Assembly (NCBI GenBank): GCA_002245855.1
Contig: NOUX01000014.1
Span: 1 to 64,000, forward strand
Source of the DNA: Sphingobacterium cellulitidis
GTDB taxonomy: Bacteria > Bacteroidota > Bacteroidia > Sphingobacteriales > Sphingobacteriaceae
Reading direction: 5' to 3'
DNA: 64,000 nucleotides
The position numbers and the translations under genes were made by a program. Positions within the stretch are counted from its first letter, which is position 1. Each line of letters starts with the position of its first letter. Below, piece after piece: positions 44,164-53,104 of the stretch. Under the pieces are notes generated by a model that did not search any database, was not told the DNA's origin, and worked only from the letters and a program-made list of their open reading frames with translations.

Positions 44164-44782
44164 TTTTGGAAAAAACATAAAACATCTCCCGGGCTATTTG
44201 AAGACTTCTCGCTGAATAAACTTGAGCCTGCAAGTCTGTCCCATCTGATACCTTTGGATCTTCATAAGTTATGGAAATCCGCTTTAATGCTCCAGTAATA
44301 AAAGGACATCCTTCATCCGCGTGAGAGCAGGTCATAATCGCCCCATAGGCTGAACTTGGATTATATAAATGATCATATTCCTTGGAAAAAAGTAGCATCG
44401 GAACTGAATTTCCAGAAGCCTTAAGCCAATATTTGGCATTTCCTCCCTCAGACAGACTTCCAATACTGAACCCTTGATCTTTCAACGTTTCTAAGATCTT
44501 CGGATAAACAGCAGTTACCTCCGTTCCCCCGGAATAACAATGTACGGAGGGAATTTTGAAATATAATGCCGCCGTTGATGCCCAAACCTGCGCTAAATGA
44601 CTCCGACGCGAATTATGCGTGCAAATAAAAGTCAAATCTACCGATAAACCGACATTGACCCGAGATTGAATAAAGTCTATTAAGGATTGTAGAAGACCCT
44701 TGCGATCTTCTACAATATTTTCCCAATCCAAGTGATGGATTACTTGATTTAAAGCCTCATTAATAGAAGGTACCTCTTTCAT
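44153..44782 (-). CDS. Low-molecular-weight phosphatase/arsenate reductase-like protein
   Basis: This 209-residue protein of the LMW-PTP fold has the active-site loop CTHNSRRS (Cys54 to Arg60, CX5R) after a helical N-terminus of about 45 residues. HCYSGGTEVTAVYP and SHADEGCPF (a second cysteine) follow, and PTP-like arsenate reductases of Bacteroidota share this layout. It probably reduces arsenate or acts as a tyrosine phosphatase in arsenic resistance. ATG 44782 is chosen because it shares a base with the stop of the upstream DUF6428 gene (TAATG coupling); an in-frame extension to 44893 overlaps that gene. It is the last gene of arsR-DUF6428-arsC. Confidence 0.85.
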   Translation of the reverse strand: MKEVPSINEALNQVIHHLDWENIVEDRKGLLQSLIDFIQSRVNVGLSVDLTFICTHNSRRSHLAQVWASTAALYFKIPSVHCYSGGTEVTAVYPKILETLKDQGFSIGSLSEGGNAKYWLKASGNSVPMLLFSKEYDHLYNPSSAYGAIMTCSHADEGCPFITGALKRISITYEDPKVSDGTDLQAQVYSARSLQIAREMFYVFSKIIY

Positions 44783-45255
44783 TAGCAACAACCTGAATTT
44801 GGCGGGCAACAGGATGATTGACTTACCTTTAATTCCGCAAGATTTCTTTTTTGTTTCTCTACCGGTATCCCACAGGCATCCTCCGCCAAACATGCTGTTT
44901 TCTTATTCACTAAGAGAAAATCTTGTCCATTAAAGGCCAAATCATACTTCCCAATAGTATCTGCCTGATACTCCACTTCAACCTCAAAATCTCCAATCCC
45001 CAACTGCTCCTCCGACAATTCAATGATCTTTAATAACTTCGATGGTTTTAAACGATGATCCTCATCATCCGCATTCCACAACTGAAAATTTACAACCTGC
45101 TCATTACGGATAACTCCGCCGCAATCAATAAATTTCTTGTTTATCTCTCCTACTTCCGTAACATGAAAATGTGCTGGAACATAGCTACCGTCCTCTAATT
45201 GAAAATCTACCCGATCAACTTTCTTTAATGCTGATTTTACTTCTGATAATCTCAT
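44782..45255 (-). CDS. DUF6428 family protein with a C-terminal cysteine cluster
   Basis: This 157-residue protein starts MRLSEVKSALKKVDRVDFQLEDGSYVPAHFHVTEVG, the DUF6428 signature, with CGGVIRNEQVVNFQLWNADDEDHRLKPSKL and ends SSCCPPNSGCC. The paired cysteines suit binding of arsenite or another soft metal (inference). It lies between arsR and the arsenate-reductase gene in Bacteroidota ars operons, and may act as a chaperone or sink for As(III). A second ArsR-like palindrome (45277-45296) sits between the arsR stop and its ATG, so it can also be driven by its own promoter. ATG 45255 follows family starts. Confidence 0.82.
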   Translation of the reverse strand: MRLSEVKSALKKVDRVDFQLEDGSYVPAHFHVTEVGEINKKFIDCGGVIRNEQVVNFQLWNADDEDHRLKPSKLLKIIELSEEQLGIGDFEVEVEYQADTIGKYDLAFNGQDFLLVNKKTACLAEDACGIPVEKQKRNLAELKVSQSSCCPPNSGCC

Positions 45256-45276
45256 GATATAAAATTTATAATTAAT

Positions 45277-45296
45277 ACATTGTAATATTACGATGT
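45277..45296. promoter_or_regulatory. ArsR-type operator copy 2 (arsR-DUF6428 gap)
   Basis: ACATTGTAATATTACGATGT is a 20-base imperfect palindrome (two mismatched positions) sharing AATATTACGAT with copy 1. Confidence 0.6.
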
Positions 45297-45313
45297 TAAA
45301 CTCCAAAAAAAAG

Positions 45314-45646
45314 CTATGAACAACAGCTTTTTACTTCAACATCCTGATTTAAAAAATTATTAAACTCTCGCTGAAAATTCTTCCAAACCTCTGAATTGAT
45401 ACAATAACAAACTGACTTGCCTTCAATTGAGCCTTGAATAATTCCCGAGGTCTTTAACTCTTTTAAGTGTTGGGATATAGTCGCCTGGGCTAATCCAAGC
45501 TCTTCTACTAAATCATTGCAAATACAGGCTTTCTTGTCAATAATATATTGTAAAATCGCCAACCGAGCAGGATGACCCAATACCTTGAATGCTAAGGCCA
45601 ACTTGTTCTGGTCCTCTGTAAATATCTCTGTCTTTGTAATCCCCAT
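45314..45646 (-). CDS. arsR: ArsR family metalloregulator
   Basis: This 110-residue winged-helix repressor releases DNA on binding As(III)/Sb(III). The helix-turn-helix is ICNDLVEELGLAQATISQHLKELKTSGII (42-70). Cysteine pairs occur at Cys41/Cys43 (ACIC), Cys80/Cys82 (VCYC) and Cys108/Cys109 (SCC); one of these sets probably forms the metalloid site, though the arrangement differs from the E. coli ELCVCDL motif. It heads arsR-DUF6428-arsC. A palindrome lies 14 bases upstream of the ATG, consistent with autoregulation. Confidence 0.9.
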   Translation of the reverse strand: MGITKTEIFTEDQNKLALAFKVLGHPARLAILQYIIDKKACICNDLVEELGLAQATISQHLKELKTSGIIQGSIEGKSVCYCINSEVWKNFQREFNNFLNQDVEVKSCCS

Positions 45647-45660
45647 TTCCTAAAATTATA

Positions 45661-45678
45661 TATCGCAATATTACGATA
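45661..45678. promoter_or_regulatory. ArsR-type operator copy 1 (upstream of arsR)
   Basis: TATCG-CAATATTA-CGATA, perfect 5-bp arms with AATATT at the centre, 14 bases upstream of arsR. It shares AATATTACGAT with copy 2. Confidence 0.62.
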
Positions 45679-45737
45679 CATAATCTATTTTTCCAAAGAC
45701 TCTAAAAACATTTTCTGTCAGATAATATTCATTTTTC

Positions 45738-45776
45738 TAAAAATAAGAATGGCCATGAATTCTCATGACCATTCTT
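45738..45776 (-). terminator. Intrinsic terminator after SusD 2
   Basis: AGAATGG-t-CATGA and TCATG-g-CCATTCT (minus strand) enclose GAATTC, followed by TATTTTT. The SusD 2 stop is about 45 bases upstream. Confidence 0.78.
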
Positions 45777-45822
45777 TAATAGCCAAATACAAGTATCTAA
45801 CTATTGTTACCTAATAAATATC

Positions 45823-47361
45823 TTATTTATTCCACCATAGCTTGGTAAACTGAACATCATCCCCTTGCTTGGATAATGCAGATTGATAATTAGCTTTATT
45901 GGTACTCTGTTCCTTTAAAGGGTAGACTAATCGACTTGGAATGGCAGACCCAATTTCAGGAACAAAAGTATAACTAACCTCTTTCCCTTCTACTTTTCCT
46001 CGCCATACCACATCTCCTTTCTTTATCAAAAACAATGGATAACCGGTTCTACGAATTTCAGTCCAAGCCTCTATACCTTGCCCATACTGCGCTAGATATT
46101 TTTGAGATAATACATTTTCCTGATTTGCTTTTGGTAATTTCTCCAAATAAGCATTAACTTCTGAACCTGAAACTCCCCATCGCTCCAAGGATGCTTTTAC
46201 CCCTTTTTCATAACTTGACTGATCCCAACCTTTATATTCTGATATTAAAAACTCCACCTCAGCATATTCCTGAAGTACTTCTAATGCATTTGCCTTGTTG
46301 ATAAGGTCTCCAGGCAGAGAAATACTATCCAGTGGGAATAAGTTCCCCGCCGCTAATGGCAATCCATAAGGCTGTCCTTTATATATATTTTTACTATTCG
46401 GCTTTGCATATTTACTTAATCTCGGATCGGCAATCTTAAATGGACCTCGCTCGCCTTTTAGTGTTTCAATTAGAACATGCGAGACTGCAAAATCTTTCCG
46501 GTTGGCAGTCACCGTAGCACGAAATAAAGGTGCCTCATAGGGCGAAGCGGTAGAGAATGTAAATCCCGCATTATCCGCATTGGAAGTAAATACCCCATTC
46601 TTTAAGGCATCTTCTATATGTTGGGTGGCAAATGCTCTATCTTTAGCCAAAATACGATTGGCCAATCTCAACCTTAATGAATTCGCAAACTTAAACCAAC
46701 TCTCGTTCTTCCCCTGATAGATAATATCGGAAGCACCGAAGGTATTTGACGATTTATATTTTGACAAGGTATCCGCTGCCGATTTCAACTCATTCAAAAT
46801 ATCCTTATAGATTTTCTCCTGTGATGCATATTTCGGAGTTAAAATATCTGGATTCCTCTTCAATGCCTCAAAATCAGCATCCTTGTTGCCATAGGATTCA
46901 TATGGAATATCCCCAAATACATCAGTCAAGGAGTGAAAAGCAAAGGATTTCAAAATCCGTGAAATTGCAATTTGAGTAGCATTTAATCCCGCTCCATTGG
47001 CTTGTGCCTGAACCTTTGTTTCCTCTTCTGCATTCAATAAAATAATCTCATTCAAATTATTCAATGCCTTATAAGTATTGGTCCAATACTCATCTGAATA
47101 GGACGCTGATATCAGGTACCGAGATTGATCGGTGTATATATTCTGACTAAAATATTGTGAAAACAATTGTGCTCCCCTAAAATGAATACTTTCACTTCGC
47201 AATGCATTCACCAATTGGCGCTCGGCCGAAAGAAATAAACTCGGCGTCGGAACGTTGGCAGGCCTGTTCGGATCAATATTGATTTCTGTTAAAGTCTCCT
47301 TGGAACATGAAATAAGACTCAAGGCCAAAAATGTCGTATATAGTATATGTGTTATTTTCAT
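45823..47361 (-). CDS. SusD/RagB-type outer-membrane lipoprotein 2
   Basis: This 512-residue surface lipoprotein has a signal peptide ending LSLISC (acylated Cys19), followed by SKETLTEINIDPNRPANVPTPSLFLSAER, the SusD-like start. TPR-like helices include NALRSESIHFRGAQLFSQYFSQNIYT and ISRILKSFAFHSLTDVFGDIPYESYGN (the ...FG DIPY step is highly conserved), and the end reads GIEAWTEIRRTGYPLFL and SRLVYPLKEQSTNKANYQSAL. It pairs with SusC 2, whose stop lies 10 bases upstream. ATG 47361 gives a proper lipoprotein signal; a longer in-frame extension overlaps SusC. Likely binds a glycan or other nutrient. Confidence 0.93.
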   Translation of the reverse strand: MKITHILYTTFLALSLISCSKETLTEINIDPNRPANVPTPSLFLSAERQLVNALRSESIHFRGAQLFSQYFSQNIYTDQSRYLISASYSDEYWTNTYKALNNLNEIILLNAEEETKVQAQANGAGLNATQIAISRILKSFAFHSLTDVFGDIPYESYGNKDADFEALKRNPDILTPKYASQEKIYKDILNELKSAADTLSKYKSSNTFGASDIIYQGKNESWFKFANSLRLRLANRILAKDRAFATQHIEDALKNGVFTSNADNAGFTFSTASPYEAPLFRATVTANRKDFAVSHVLIETLKGERGPFKIADPRLSKYAKPNSKNIYKGQPYGLPLAAGNLFPLDSISLPGDLINKANALEVLQEYAEVEFLISEYKGWDQSSYEKGVKASLERWGVSGSEVNAYLEKLPKANQENVLSQKYLAQYGQGIEAWTEIRRTGYPLFLIKKGDVVWRGKVEGKEVSYTFVPEIGSAIPSRLVYPLKEQSTNKANYQSALSKQGDDVQFTKLWWNK

Positions 47362-47371
47362 CTCGCTAGTA

Positions 47372-50300
47372 TTAAAATTTAAGGTTAACATTAAAACCAT
47401 AGGTCAATGGCGTAGGAATATTTCCACCCTCTATACCTTGAACGTTTCCACTACTATTCGCAAACTCTGGATCGATATATTTACTCTTGGTATAAATATT
47501 CCAAACATTACGTGCATAGGCTGATAATCGAACTCCTTTGACTACCTTAGGATTATTCAATGGGAAATTATATCCTACTGTTACTTCCCTAAGTTTTACA
47601 AAGGTCCCATCGAATATTGAAAATGTCGTTGGACCATTAGATTCATTACGGCCCCATTGCTGAGCACTAATTCGGGTATCATTTTCACGAATATTGCTCG
47701 TTGTATAGGTTCCATCGGCATTGAAAACAACATCTGCTTTTACGCCATCTAATACCAAACCATCCTCACGAACATTATTTTCTGCAGTTCTTTCTAAAAT
47801 CCCTGAGTACATTCCTACATTATAGGTTTGGGAATAAAAACTTCCCCCAACTCGACCATCAATCAGAAAACCAAAACTTAAGTTCTTGTATCTAAAGCTG
47901 TTTTGAAAACCAAACAAATAATCTGGAAGAACCGACCCTAGGGGAACCAACTGGGATGTTCTTAAATATGTCCCGTCTTCTTTTACTACCCTCTGACCAT
48001 CAGCATAGACAAAATCGTATCCTAATAATTGGCCATATGGTTGTCCTTCTCGGGCTACTAAATTGATTAATGATGAACTCAAGGTCAATGTATTCACAAG
48101 TTCATCCAACTTTAATACCTTATTTTTATTTCTTGACCAGTTTAAACTACTGTTCCACTCGAAGTTTTCATTACGTACCGGAGTACCATTCAGGATAATT
48201 TCAAGCCCTTTGTTCTCCACCTTTCCGGCATTCAGTACCTTGGCCTCATAGCCAAATGACGAGGATACTGGAATTGGTAAAATCTGGTTCCTTGAAGTAT
48301 TATGATAGTAGGTTATATCCAATCCCAAACGGTTTCTGAAAAATTGCAAACTCAAACCTGTTTCCCATGAACTCGTGATCTCGGGTTTTAAATCCGCATT
48401 GTTCAAGGTAGATGGCAATTTATTGGATGGCTTGCCATCGAATGATTGCTCTACATCATAAACTTTATTTAACTGATAAGGATCAGTATCATTTCCTACC
48501 TGTGCCCAACCTAAGCGAACCTTTCCAAATGACAACCAGTCTTGAGCCGAGAATCCAGGCAATTGAGAAAACACAAAGCTTCCTGTAAAGGATGGATATA
48601 TAAAGGAGTTTGCATGACTTGGTAAGGTCGATGACCAATCATTGCGGACAGTCGCATCCAAAAATAATAGATCATGATAGCCTAATGATGCACTGGCATA
48701 TAAGGAAGCAATACGACGGTTATAGGTATAGTTTTCTATCTTAACCGTTGAAGCATTCTTCAGGTTATAATAATTAGGAACAATTAATCCGCCTTGTGTA
48801 ATCGCATAATCAACTTTGCGATTTTGGTCTCTTAAGTTAGCCCCTGCATTGGCTACCAATGAAAGGTTGTTCCAATTCTTTTTTGCAGTCGCTAAAAACT
48901 CATAATTGTATTCATTCAACTTATTGCTGGTTTCCTCATATTGGGAAGCACTCCTTGAATAAACAGCAATGCGGTCCTGTGTTCCAAATTGATAGATATC
49001 TCCATGTACCTTGGCCCCAATTTGTAACCAATCTGAAACCTCATATTGAGCTCCTATATTACCGTAAAAGCGATCTCTTTTCTCTTCTAGATAACTCTCA
49101 TAAGCCGACCAATATGGATTATCAATAAATCGAGTCGCCTCAGCTGCCGGCGTATTCTGCCATCCAGTCCTGTTCCAGGCTAATGGGGTTCCATCTGCAC
49201 GTTTATATTGTTCTAATCGCTTATAATCCACCTGAACTGCGCCCCATTGATAGGCTTCCAAGATAATATTACGATTTGAAGCTCCTGTCCATGGCTTCCC
49301 AAGGGAGGTATTGTGAATGTAATTGATGCTGGAATTGATACTTAAACGACCTAATTTCGTTCCCCCTGAAAAGTTTAAGGTATTCCGACCTAAGGATGCA
49401 TTAGGTACAGTACCCTTGACATTCTTATTGGTATATGAAAATCGATAATTCGTATTTCCGGAATTTCCTGAGATCGCCACATTATTCGTATTGGCTAATC
49501 CGGTATTAAAAAAATAATGTACATCATGCTCTGGATATAACCAAGGCGAAGGATTCAAATAATCCGCAGCATCTTCTGGATTTAAATTGTACCATTGCAA
49601 AACCGCTGTTCCATCTAATTTTGGACCCCAACTTTCATCCGCTGCATAGTCTACAATCTTATACTCCTTCCCTTCGATTTGGACCGTTTGAAATACGGGA
49701 CTATATCCCTGCCCATATAGTTGCTGACGCTTGGGAAGCCTTACTATATTTTCAAACTCCAATCCACTGTTAACATCAATGCTAACCTGTTCGCCTTTGC
49801 CTGCACGTTTTGTAGTAATTAAAATAACCCCATTGGAAGCTCTTGATCCATATAATGCCGCTGCAGACGGTCCTTTTAAAACTGAAATATTCTCAATATC
49901 ATCTGGATTCAAATCCTGAATCATATTTCCAACATCCTTTCCTGCTGACCCATTGATCGTCGAAGATGAGTTCAAATCTGAATTATCAATGGGTGTCCCA
50001 TCTACAACATATAAGGGCTGATTATTTCCGGCAATGGAATTGATACCACGTAACAAGGTCCTGGTTGATCCACCCATATTTCCTCCGGCAGAAACAACCT
50101 GCAAGCCTGCTACTTTTCCTGATAAGGCTGCCATTGCATTCGTTGGCCGGGTTTGTAGTTCCGTAGATTTAACCTCCTGAACTGCATATCCCAATGCTTT
50201 CTTTTCTCTAGAAATACCCAACGCCGTTACCACAACTTCCTCTAACACATCTTCACTTGGACTTAATTGGATTTGTACAAAACCTGAACTCGAAACCGTT

Positions 50301-50551
50301 ATGGTTTTCTCCTGAAAACCTAAAAACCTTACGGTCAGCTGTGGATTCGCCGTACTGGCATCCAAGCTGAATTCCCCTAATGAATTACTCTGGGTTTGTT
50401 TCTGAGTCGCTTTCTCCGTAATAGTCGCCCCCTCAATTGCTTGATTTTGGGCATCAATTACTTTCCCCTTTATAAGATGCTGAGCCTGAACTTGACCTAT
50501 ACTCAAGGCAATAAACAGCCCAACGAGATAAAAATATATCGTTCTATTCAT
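47372..50551 (-). CDS. SusC/RagA-type TonB-dependent transporter 2
   Basis: This intact 1,059-residue outer-membrane transporter has a signal peptide (1-23, ending VQAQ), a carboxypeptidase-regulatory-like domain (about 27-95, IKGKVIDAQNQAIEGATITEKATQ), EEVVVTALGISREKKALGYAVQEV at the plug start, GGSTRTLLRGINSIAGNNQPLYVVDG, LKGPSAAALYGSRASNGVILITTK, and a barrel ending TYGFNVNLKF. It imports large nutrients using TonB energy. SusD 2 follows after 10 bases. The upstream region holds a TATATTTG box and several TAGTAGAT-type motifs that may bind a specific regulator; no anti-sigma/ECF pair or hybrid two-component system is adjacent. Confidence 0.95.
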   Translation of the reverse strand: MNRTIYFYLVGLFIALSIGQVQAQHLIKGKVIDAQNQAIEGATITEKATQKQTQSNSLGEFSLDASTANPQLTVRFLGFQEKTITVSSSGFVQIQLSPSEDVLEEVVVTALGISREKKALGYAVQEVKSTELQTRPTNAMAALSGKVAGLQVVSAGGNMGGSTRTLLRGINSIAGNNQPLYVVDGTPIDNSDLNSSSTINGSAGKDVGNMIQDLNPDDIENISVLKGPSAAALYGSRASNGVILITTKRAGKGEQVSIDVNSGLEFENIVRLPKRQQLYGQGYSPVFQTVQIEGKEYKIVDYAADESWGPKLDGTAVLQWYNLNPEDAADYLNPSPWLYPEHDVHYFFNTGLANTNNVAISGNSGNTNYRFSYTNKNVKGTVPNASLGRNTLNFSGGTKLGRLSINSSINYIHNTSLGKPWTGASNRNIILEAYQWGAVQVDYKRLEQYKRADGTPLAWNRTGWQNTPAAEATRFIDNPYWSAYESYLEEKRDRFYGNIGAQYEVSDWLQIGAKVHGDIYQFGTQDRIAVYSRSASQYEETSNKLNEYNYEFLATAKKNWNNLSLVANAGANLRDQNRKVDYAITQGGLIVPNYYNLKNASTVKIENYTYNRRIASLYASASLGYHDLLFLDATVRNDWSSTLPSHANSFIYPSFTGSFVFSQLPGFSAQDWLSFGKVRLGWAQVGNDTDPYQLNKVYDVEQSFDGKPSNKLPSTLNNADLKPEITSSWETGLSLQFFRNRLGLDITYYHNTSRNQILPIPVSSSFGYEAKVLNAGKVENKGLEIILNGTPVRNENFEWNSSLNWSRNKNKVLKLDELVNTLTLSSSLINLVAREGQPYGQLLGYDFVYADGQRVVKEDGTYLRTSQLVPLGSVLPDYLFGFQNSFRYKNLSFGFLIDGRVGGSFYSQTYNVGMYSGILERTAENNVREDGLVLDGVKADVVFNADGTYTTSNIRENDTRISAQQWGRNESNGPTTFSIFDGTFVKLREVTVGYNFPLNNPKVVKGVRLSAYARNVWNIYTKSKYIDPEFANSSGNVQGIEGGNIPTPLTYGFNVNLKF

Positions 50552-50689
50552 GTAAATAATTTAAAATGGATTAATTAATAAATTGGAATTGAATTATTGG
50601 AGATAGTCTTCCTTAAATTACCTATCTCCTAGTTGCATTCGTGAAATGTGTTGTAGGACTCTTCTATACATTATTCTTGATTTCTGCTG

Positions 50690-50697
50690 CAAATATA
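50690..50697 (-). promoter_or_regulatory. Promoter -7 box for SusC/SusD pair 2
   Basis: The minus strand reads TATATTTG (TAnnTTTG), 139 bases before the SusC ATG. The palindromic motif at 50701-50721 lies directly upstream. Confidence 0.55.
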
Positions 50698-50700
50698 TAA

Positions 50701-50778
50701 AATCTACCTAATTAGTAGATTAATAAAATGAAAAAAGTATACTTTTTTAGTAGATATTAAGAATATAGTAGATTAATA
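50701..50778. promoter_or_regulatory. Repeated TAGTAGATT motifs, putative operator region
   Basis: AATCTAC-N7-GTAGATT (50701-50721) is an inverted repeat next to the -7 box; further TAGTAGAT copies lie at about 50748 and 50769. An 18-bp palindrome AAAAAAGTATACTTTTTT (50731-50748) sits between. The spacing of the direct copies is about 21 bases, so they would lie on one face of the helix. Confidence 0.5.
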
Positions 50779-50854
50779 TGACCATAACTACCTGATTTCA
50801 GCTATTTATTCTCTCCTTTTTCTTCTTACTTTTGTTCTATTATTCTATTATCCT

Positions 50855-51754
50855 ATGAGATTAACAGCCTTAATATTTTCAACGATTGCCCTATTTGCGC
50901 TGCTTCATTCCGAGGCTATCGCTCAGGAGGAACCTGCCGCTTATGTTGTCAATGATGAATACAATCTTTACCTAACCCAAAAAGATAGCACCGCTCTGGT
51001 CTTTGCAAACATGGCCTATATCAGAAAGGAACCCAGTACAAAAAGTGAATTAAAAGATTCTATTTCTATAGGTACGGAGGTTAAATTTTTAGATGACGAC
51101 GGTTTGAATCCAATGTCCTTACGGGGGATGTACCTTCCTTGGCAAAGGGTTGAATATAAAAAGGACAACCAGTTAAAAACTGGGTATATCTGGCTAGGTT
51201 TATTGAGCTTAGGCCATACTTATGATAAATCTTCCAATAACCTCTTTATGTATGGCTTCGCATGGAAATCAAATGAAGTAAATGAAAACTATTACTGGGT
51301 AGAAACCAAAGTATTAGACAAAGACCGACAACTATTGGCAACAAATAGCTTTCCTTATTATCCAGGCGGACAATCTTACACCACTGCTGAACTGCAAAAA
51401 AACACCGGACTGGAGGATGCAAAAAGAATCTACAGCATCAAATTCCTCGGCGAAGCCTGTGGAATTGCTTCGGAATATCATGCATTAGCCTGGAATGATC
51501 AAGGTTTTATTCCTTTGCCAAAAACATCTTCTGTTTCAGATGCGGGTGTATTTTATTATTCTGAAGAACTAATTTATCCGAATCAACATAAAAAAGGTAA
51601 GGATATTATCATAAAAAGAATTGAAGAAGGTGAAGCGGATGAAGATCAATTGGATTCTAATGAAGAGATCCAATTTCAGGTAAAAATAAAAGAAGAAACA
51701 TTCCAAAAAAATGGAAATACGTTTCAAAAAATAGCAGAAAGGTCGTTAAAATAG
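50855..51754 (+). CDS. Secreted hypothetical protein with an SH3-like domain
   Basis: This 299-residue protein has a signal peptide (1-23, ending AIAQ) and an SH3-like beta domain from about residue 47 (ALVFANMAYIRKEPSTKSELKDSISIGTEVKFL, then GMYLPWQRVEYKKDNQLKTGYIWLGLLSL). This resembles bacterial SH3 (SH3b) domains that bind cell-wall peptides. The rest includes LSLGHTYDKSSNN and a Glu/Lys-rich end. It stands alone, divergent from SusC 2, with a good terminator. No family is recognised beyond the SH3-like start. Function could be envelope-related. Confidence 0.72.
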   Translation: MRLTALIFSTIALFALLHSEAIAQEEPAAYVVNDEYNLYLTQKDSTALVFANMAYIRKEPSTKSELKDSISIGTEVKFLDDDGLNPMSLRGMYLPWQRVEYKKDNQLKTGYIWLGLLSLGHTYDKSSNNLFMYGFAWKSNEVNENYYWVETKVLDKDRQLLATNSFPYYPGGQSYTTAELQKNTGLEDAKRIYSIKFLGEACGIASEYHALAWNDQGFIPLPKTSSVSDAGVFYYSEELIYPNQHKKGKDIIIKRIEEGEADEDQLDSNEEIQFQVKIKEETFQKNGNTFQKIAERSLK

Positions 51755-51769
51755 TATATAAACAAAATC

Positions 51770-51803
51770 GGCTTGCTTGAGTTTCCTCAGCAAGCCTTTT
51801 TAG
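51770..51803 (+). terminator. Intrinsic terminator after the SH3-like gene
   Basis: GGCTTGCT and AGCAAGCC around an 11-base loop, followed by T5. Confidence 0.82.
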
Positions 51804-51829
51804 TCACACTACTATTATCAAATAGTCTC

Positions 51830-53104
51830 TTAAATATTGTTGAAATTCAATAACTCCAAAATCTGTTGATACGTATATCTTAAATCTTCTTCTTGAATAC
51901 AATACGGAGGCAAAATATACAACACATTCCCCATCGGCCTCAATAATATCCCCCTATCCATAAATTCCTCGAAAAGCTTTTCTTGCAACTTATTAAAATA
52001 GGATGTTTCACTCGATGACTCCCAATCAAAAGCTAGAATTGTTCCTGTCTGCCGGATATTCCGGGCATTTTTAGTTTTTCCTAATTCAAGCGCGAAATTA
52101 GCATGAAATTCTTCAATTTCTCTAATTTTTTTCAACGTTGATTCCTGCAATAACAAATCTAAACTCGCCAATGATGCAGCACATGCTATGGGACTCGCAG
52201 TAAACGAATGTCCGTGAAATAAGGCCAAACGCTTTTCATCCGAATAAAATGCCTGATAGAGTTCTTCTGTACATGTACTTATCCCCATCGGCATGGTCCC
52301 TCCAGTTAGGCCTTTGGAAAAACACATCACATCCGGCTGCTCTGTCAGTTGATCTGCAGCAAATAAAGTCCCTGTACGGCCAAAACCTACAAATACTTCA
52401 TCCTGAATCATTAGGATTCCCTCAGAACGACAAAATTTCATCAATTCCGAAAGTGGCGCAGCATCATGCATCAGCATTCCGCCCGCACCTTGAACCAATG
52501 GCTCATAAATAAAACAAGCTATTTCTTCCGAATGCTTAGCAATGATTTTTTTTGTCTCCGCTAAATTCTCCGAAGTAGGAACATCAATAAATATTACATC
52601 AAATAACATTTCTGCAAATGGAGCAGTCCATGTCCCGCGTTCACTAACCGACATCGCCCCAAATGTATCCCCATGGTAACCATTCTTGAATGCAATAATC
52701 TTATTCTTCTTCAACCCTTGATTGAATGCATACTGAATACACATCTTTAAGGCCACTTCAACTGCAGTGGAACCATTGTCAGAATAAAAAACCTTCTTTT
52801 GATTGGAAGGCAATAGATTCAATAACCGCTCTGAGAGCTTAATCGCCGGTTCATGGGTGAAACCAGCAAATATGACCTGCTCTAATGTTGTGAGCTGCTC
52901 ATAAACTTTCTCCGCAATATACGAATTTGAATGGCCATGTAAAGTAACCCACCAGGAACTTACCATATCCAGATAGCGATTTCCGGCCATATCATATAAA
53001 TAAGCATCTTTCCCCCGAACAATAGGGATATGCTTACTAGTCTTCATCTGCGAATAGGGATGCCAATTAACCGCGATATCCCGATCTATCCATTCGTGCT
53101 GCAC
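51830..53104 (-). CDS. bioA: Adenosylmethionine-8-amino-7-oxononanoate aminotransferase BioA
   Basis: BioA transfers an amino group from S-adenosylmethionine to KAPA, giving DAPA. The 424-residue PLP enzyme shows HPYSQMKT near the N-terminus, DMVSSWWVTLHGHSN (about 46-60), FYSDNGSTAVEVALKM, IAFKNGYHGDTFGAMSVSERG, FIYEPLVQGAGGM, IQDEVFVGFGRTG, and the PLP lysine in VMCFSKGLTGGTMPMG. The features are BioA rather than BioK. Its start overlaps the bioB stop by 19 bases; it is the last gene of the operon. Confidence 0.95.
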   Translation of the reverse strand: MQHEWIDRDIAVNWHPYSQMKTSKHIPIVRGKDAYLYDMAGNRYLDMVSSWWVTLHGHSNSYIAEKVYEQLTTLEQVIFAGFTHEPAIKLSERLLNLLPSNQKKVFYSDNGSTAVEVALKMCIQYAFNQGLKKNKIIAFKNGYHGDTFGAMSVSERGTWTAPFAEMLFDVIFIDVPTSENLAETKKIIAKHSEEIACFIYEPLVQGAGGMLMHDAAPLSELMKFCRSEGILMIQDEVFVGFGRTGTLFAADQLTEQPDVMCFSKGLTGGTMPMGISTCTEELYQAFYSDEKRLALFHGHSFTASPIACAASLASLDLLLQESTLKKIREIEEFHANFALELGKTKNARNIRQTGTILAFDWESSSETSYFNKLQEKLFEEFMDRGILLRPMGNVLYILPPYCIQEEDLRYTYQQILELLNFNNI

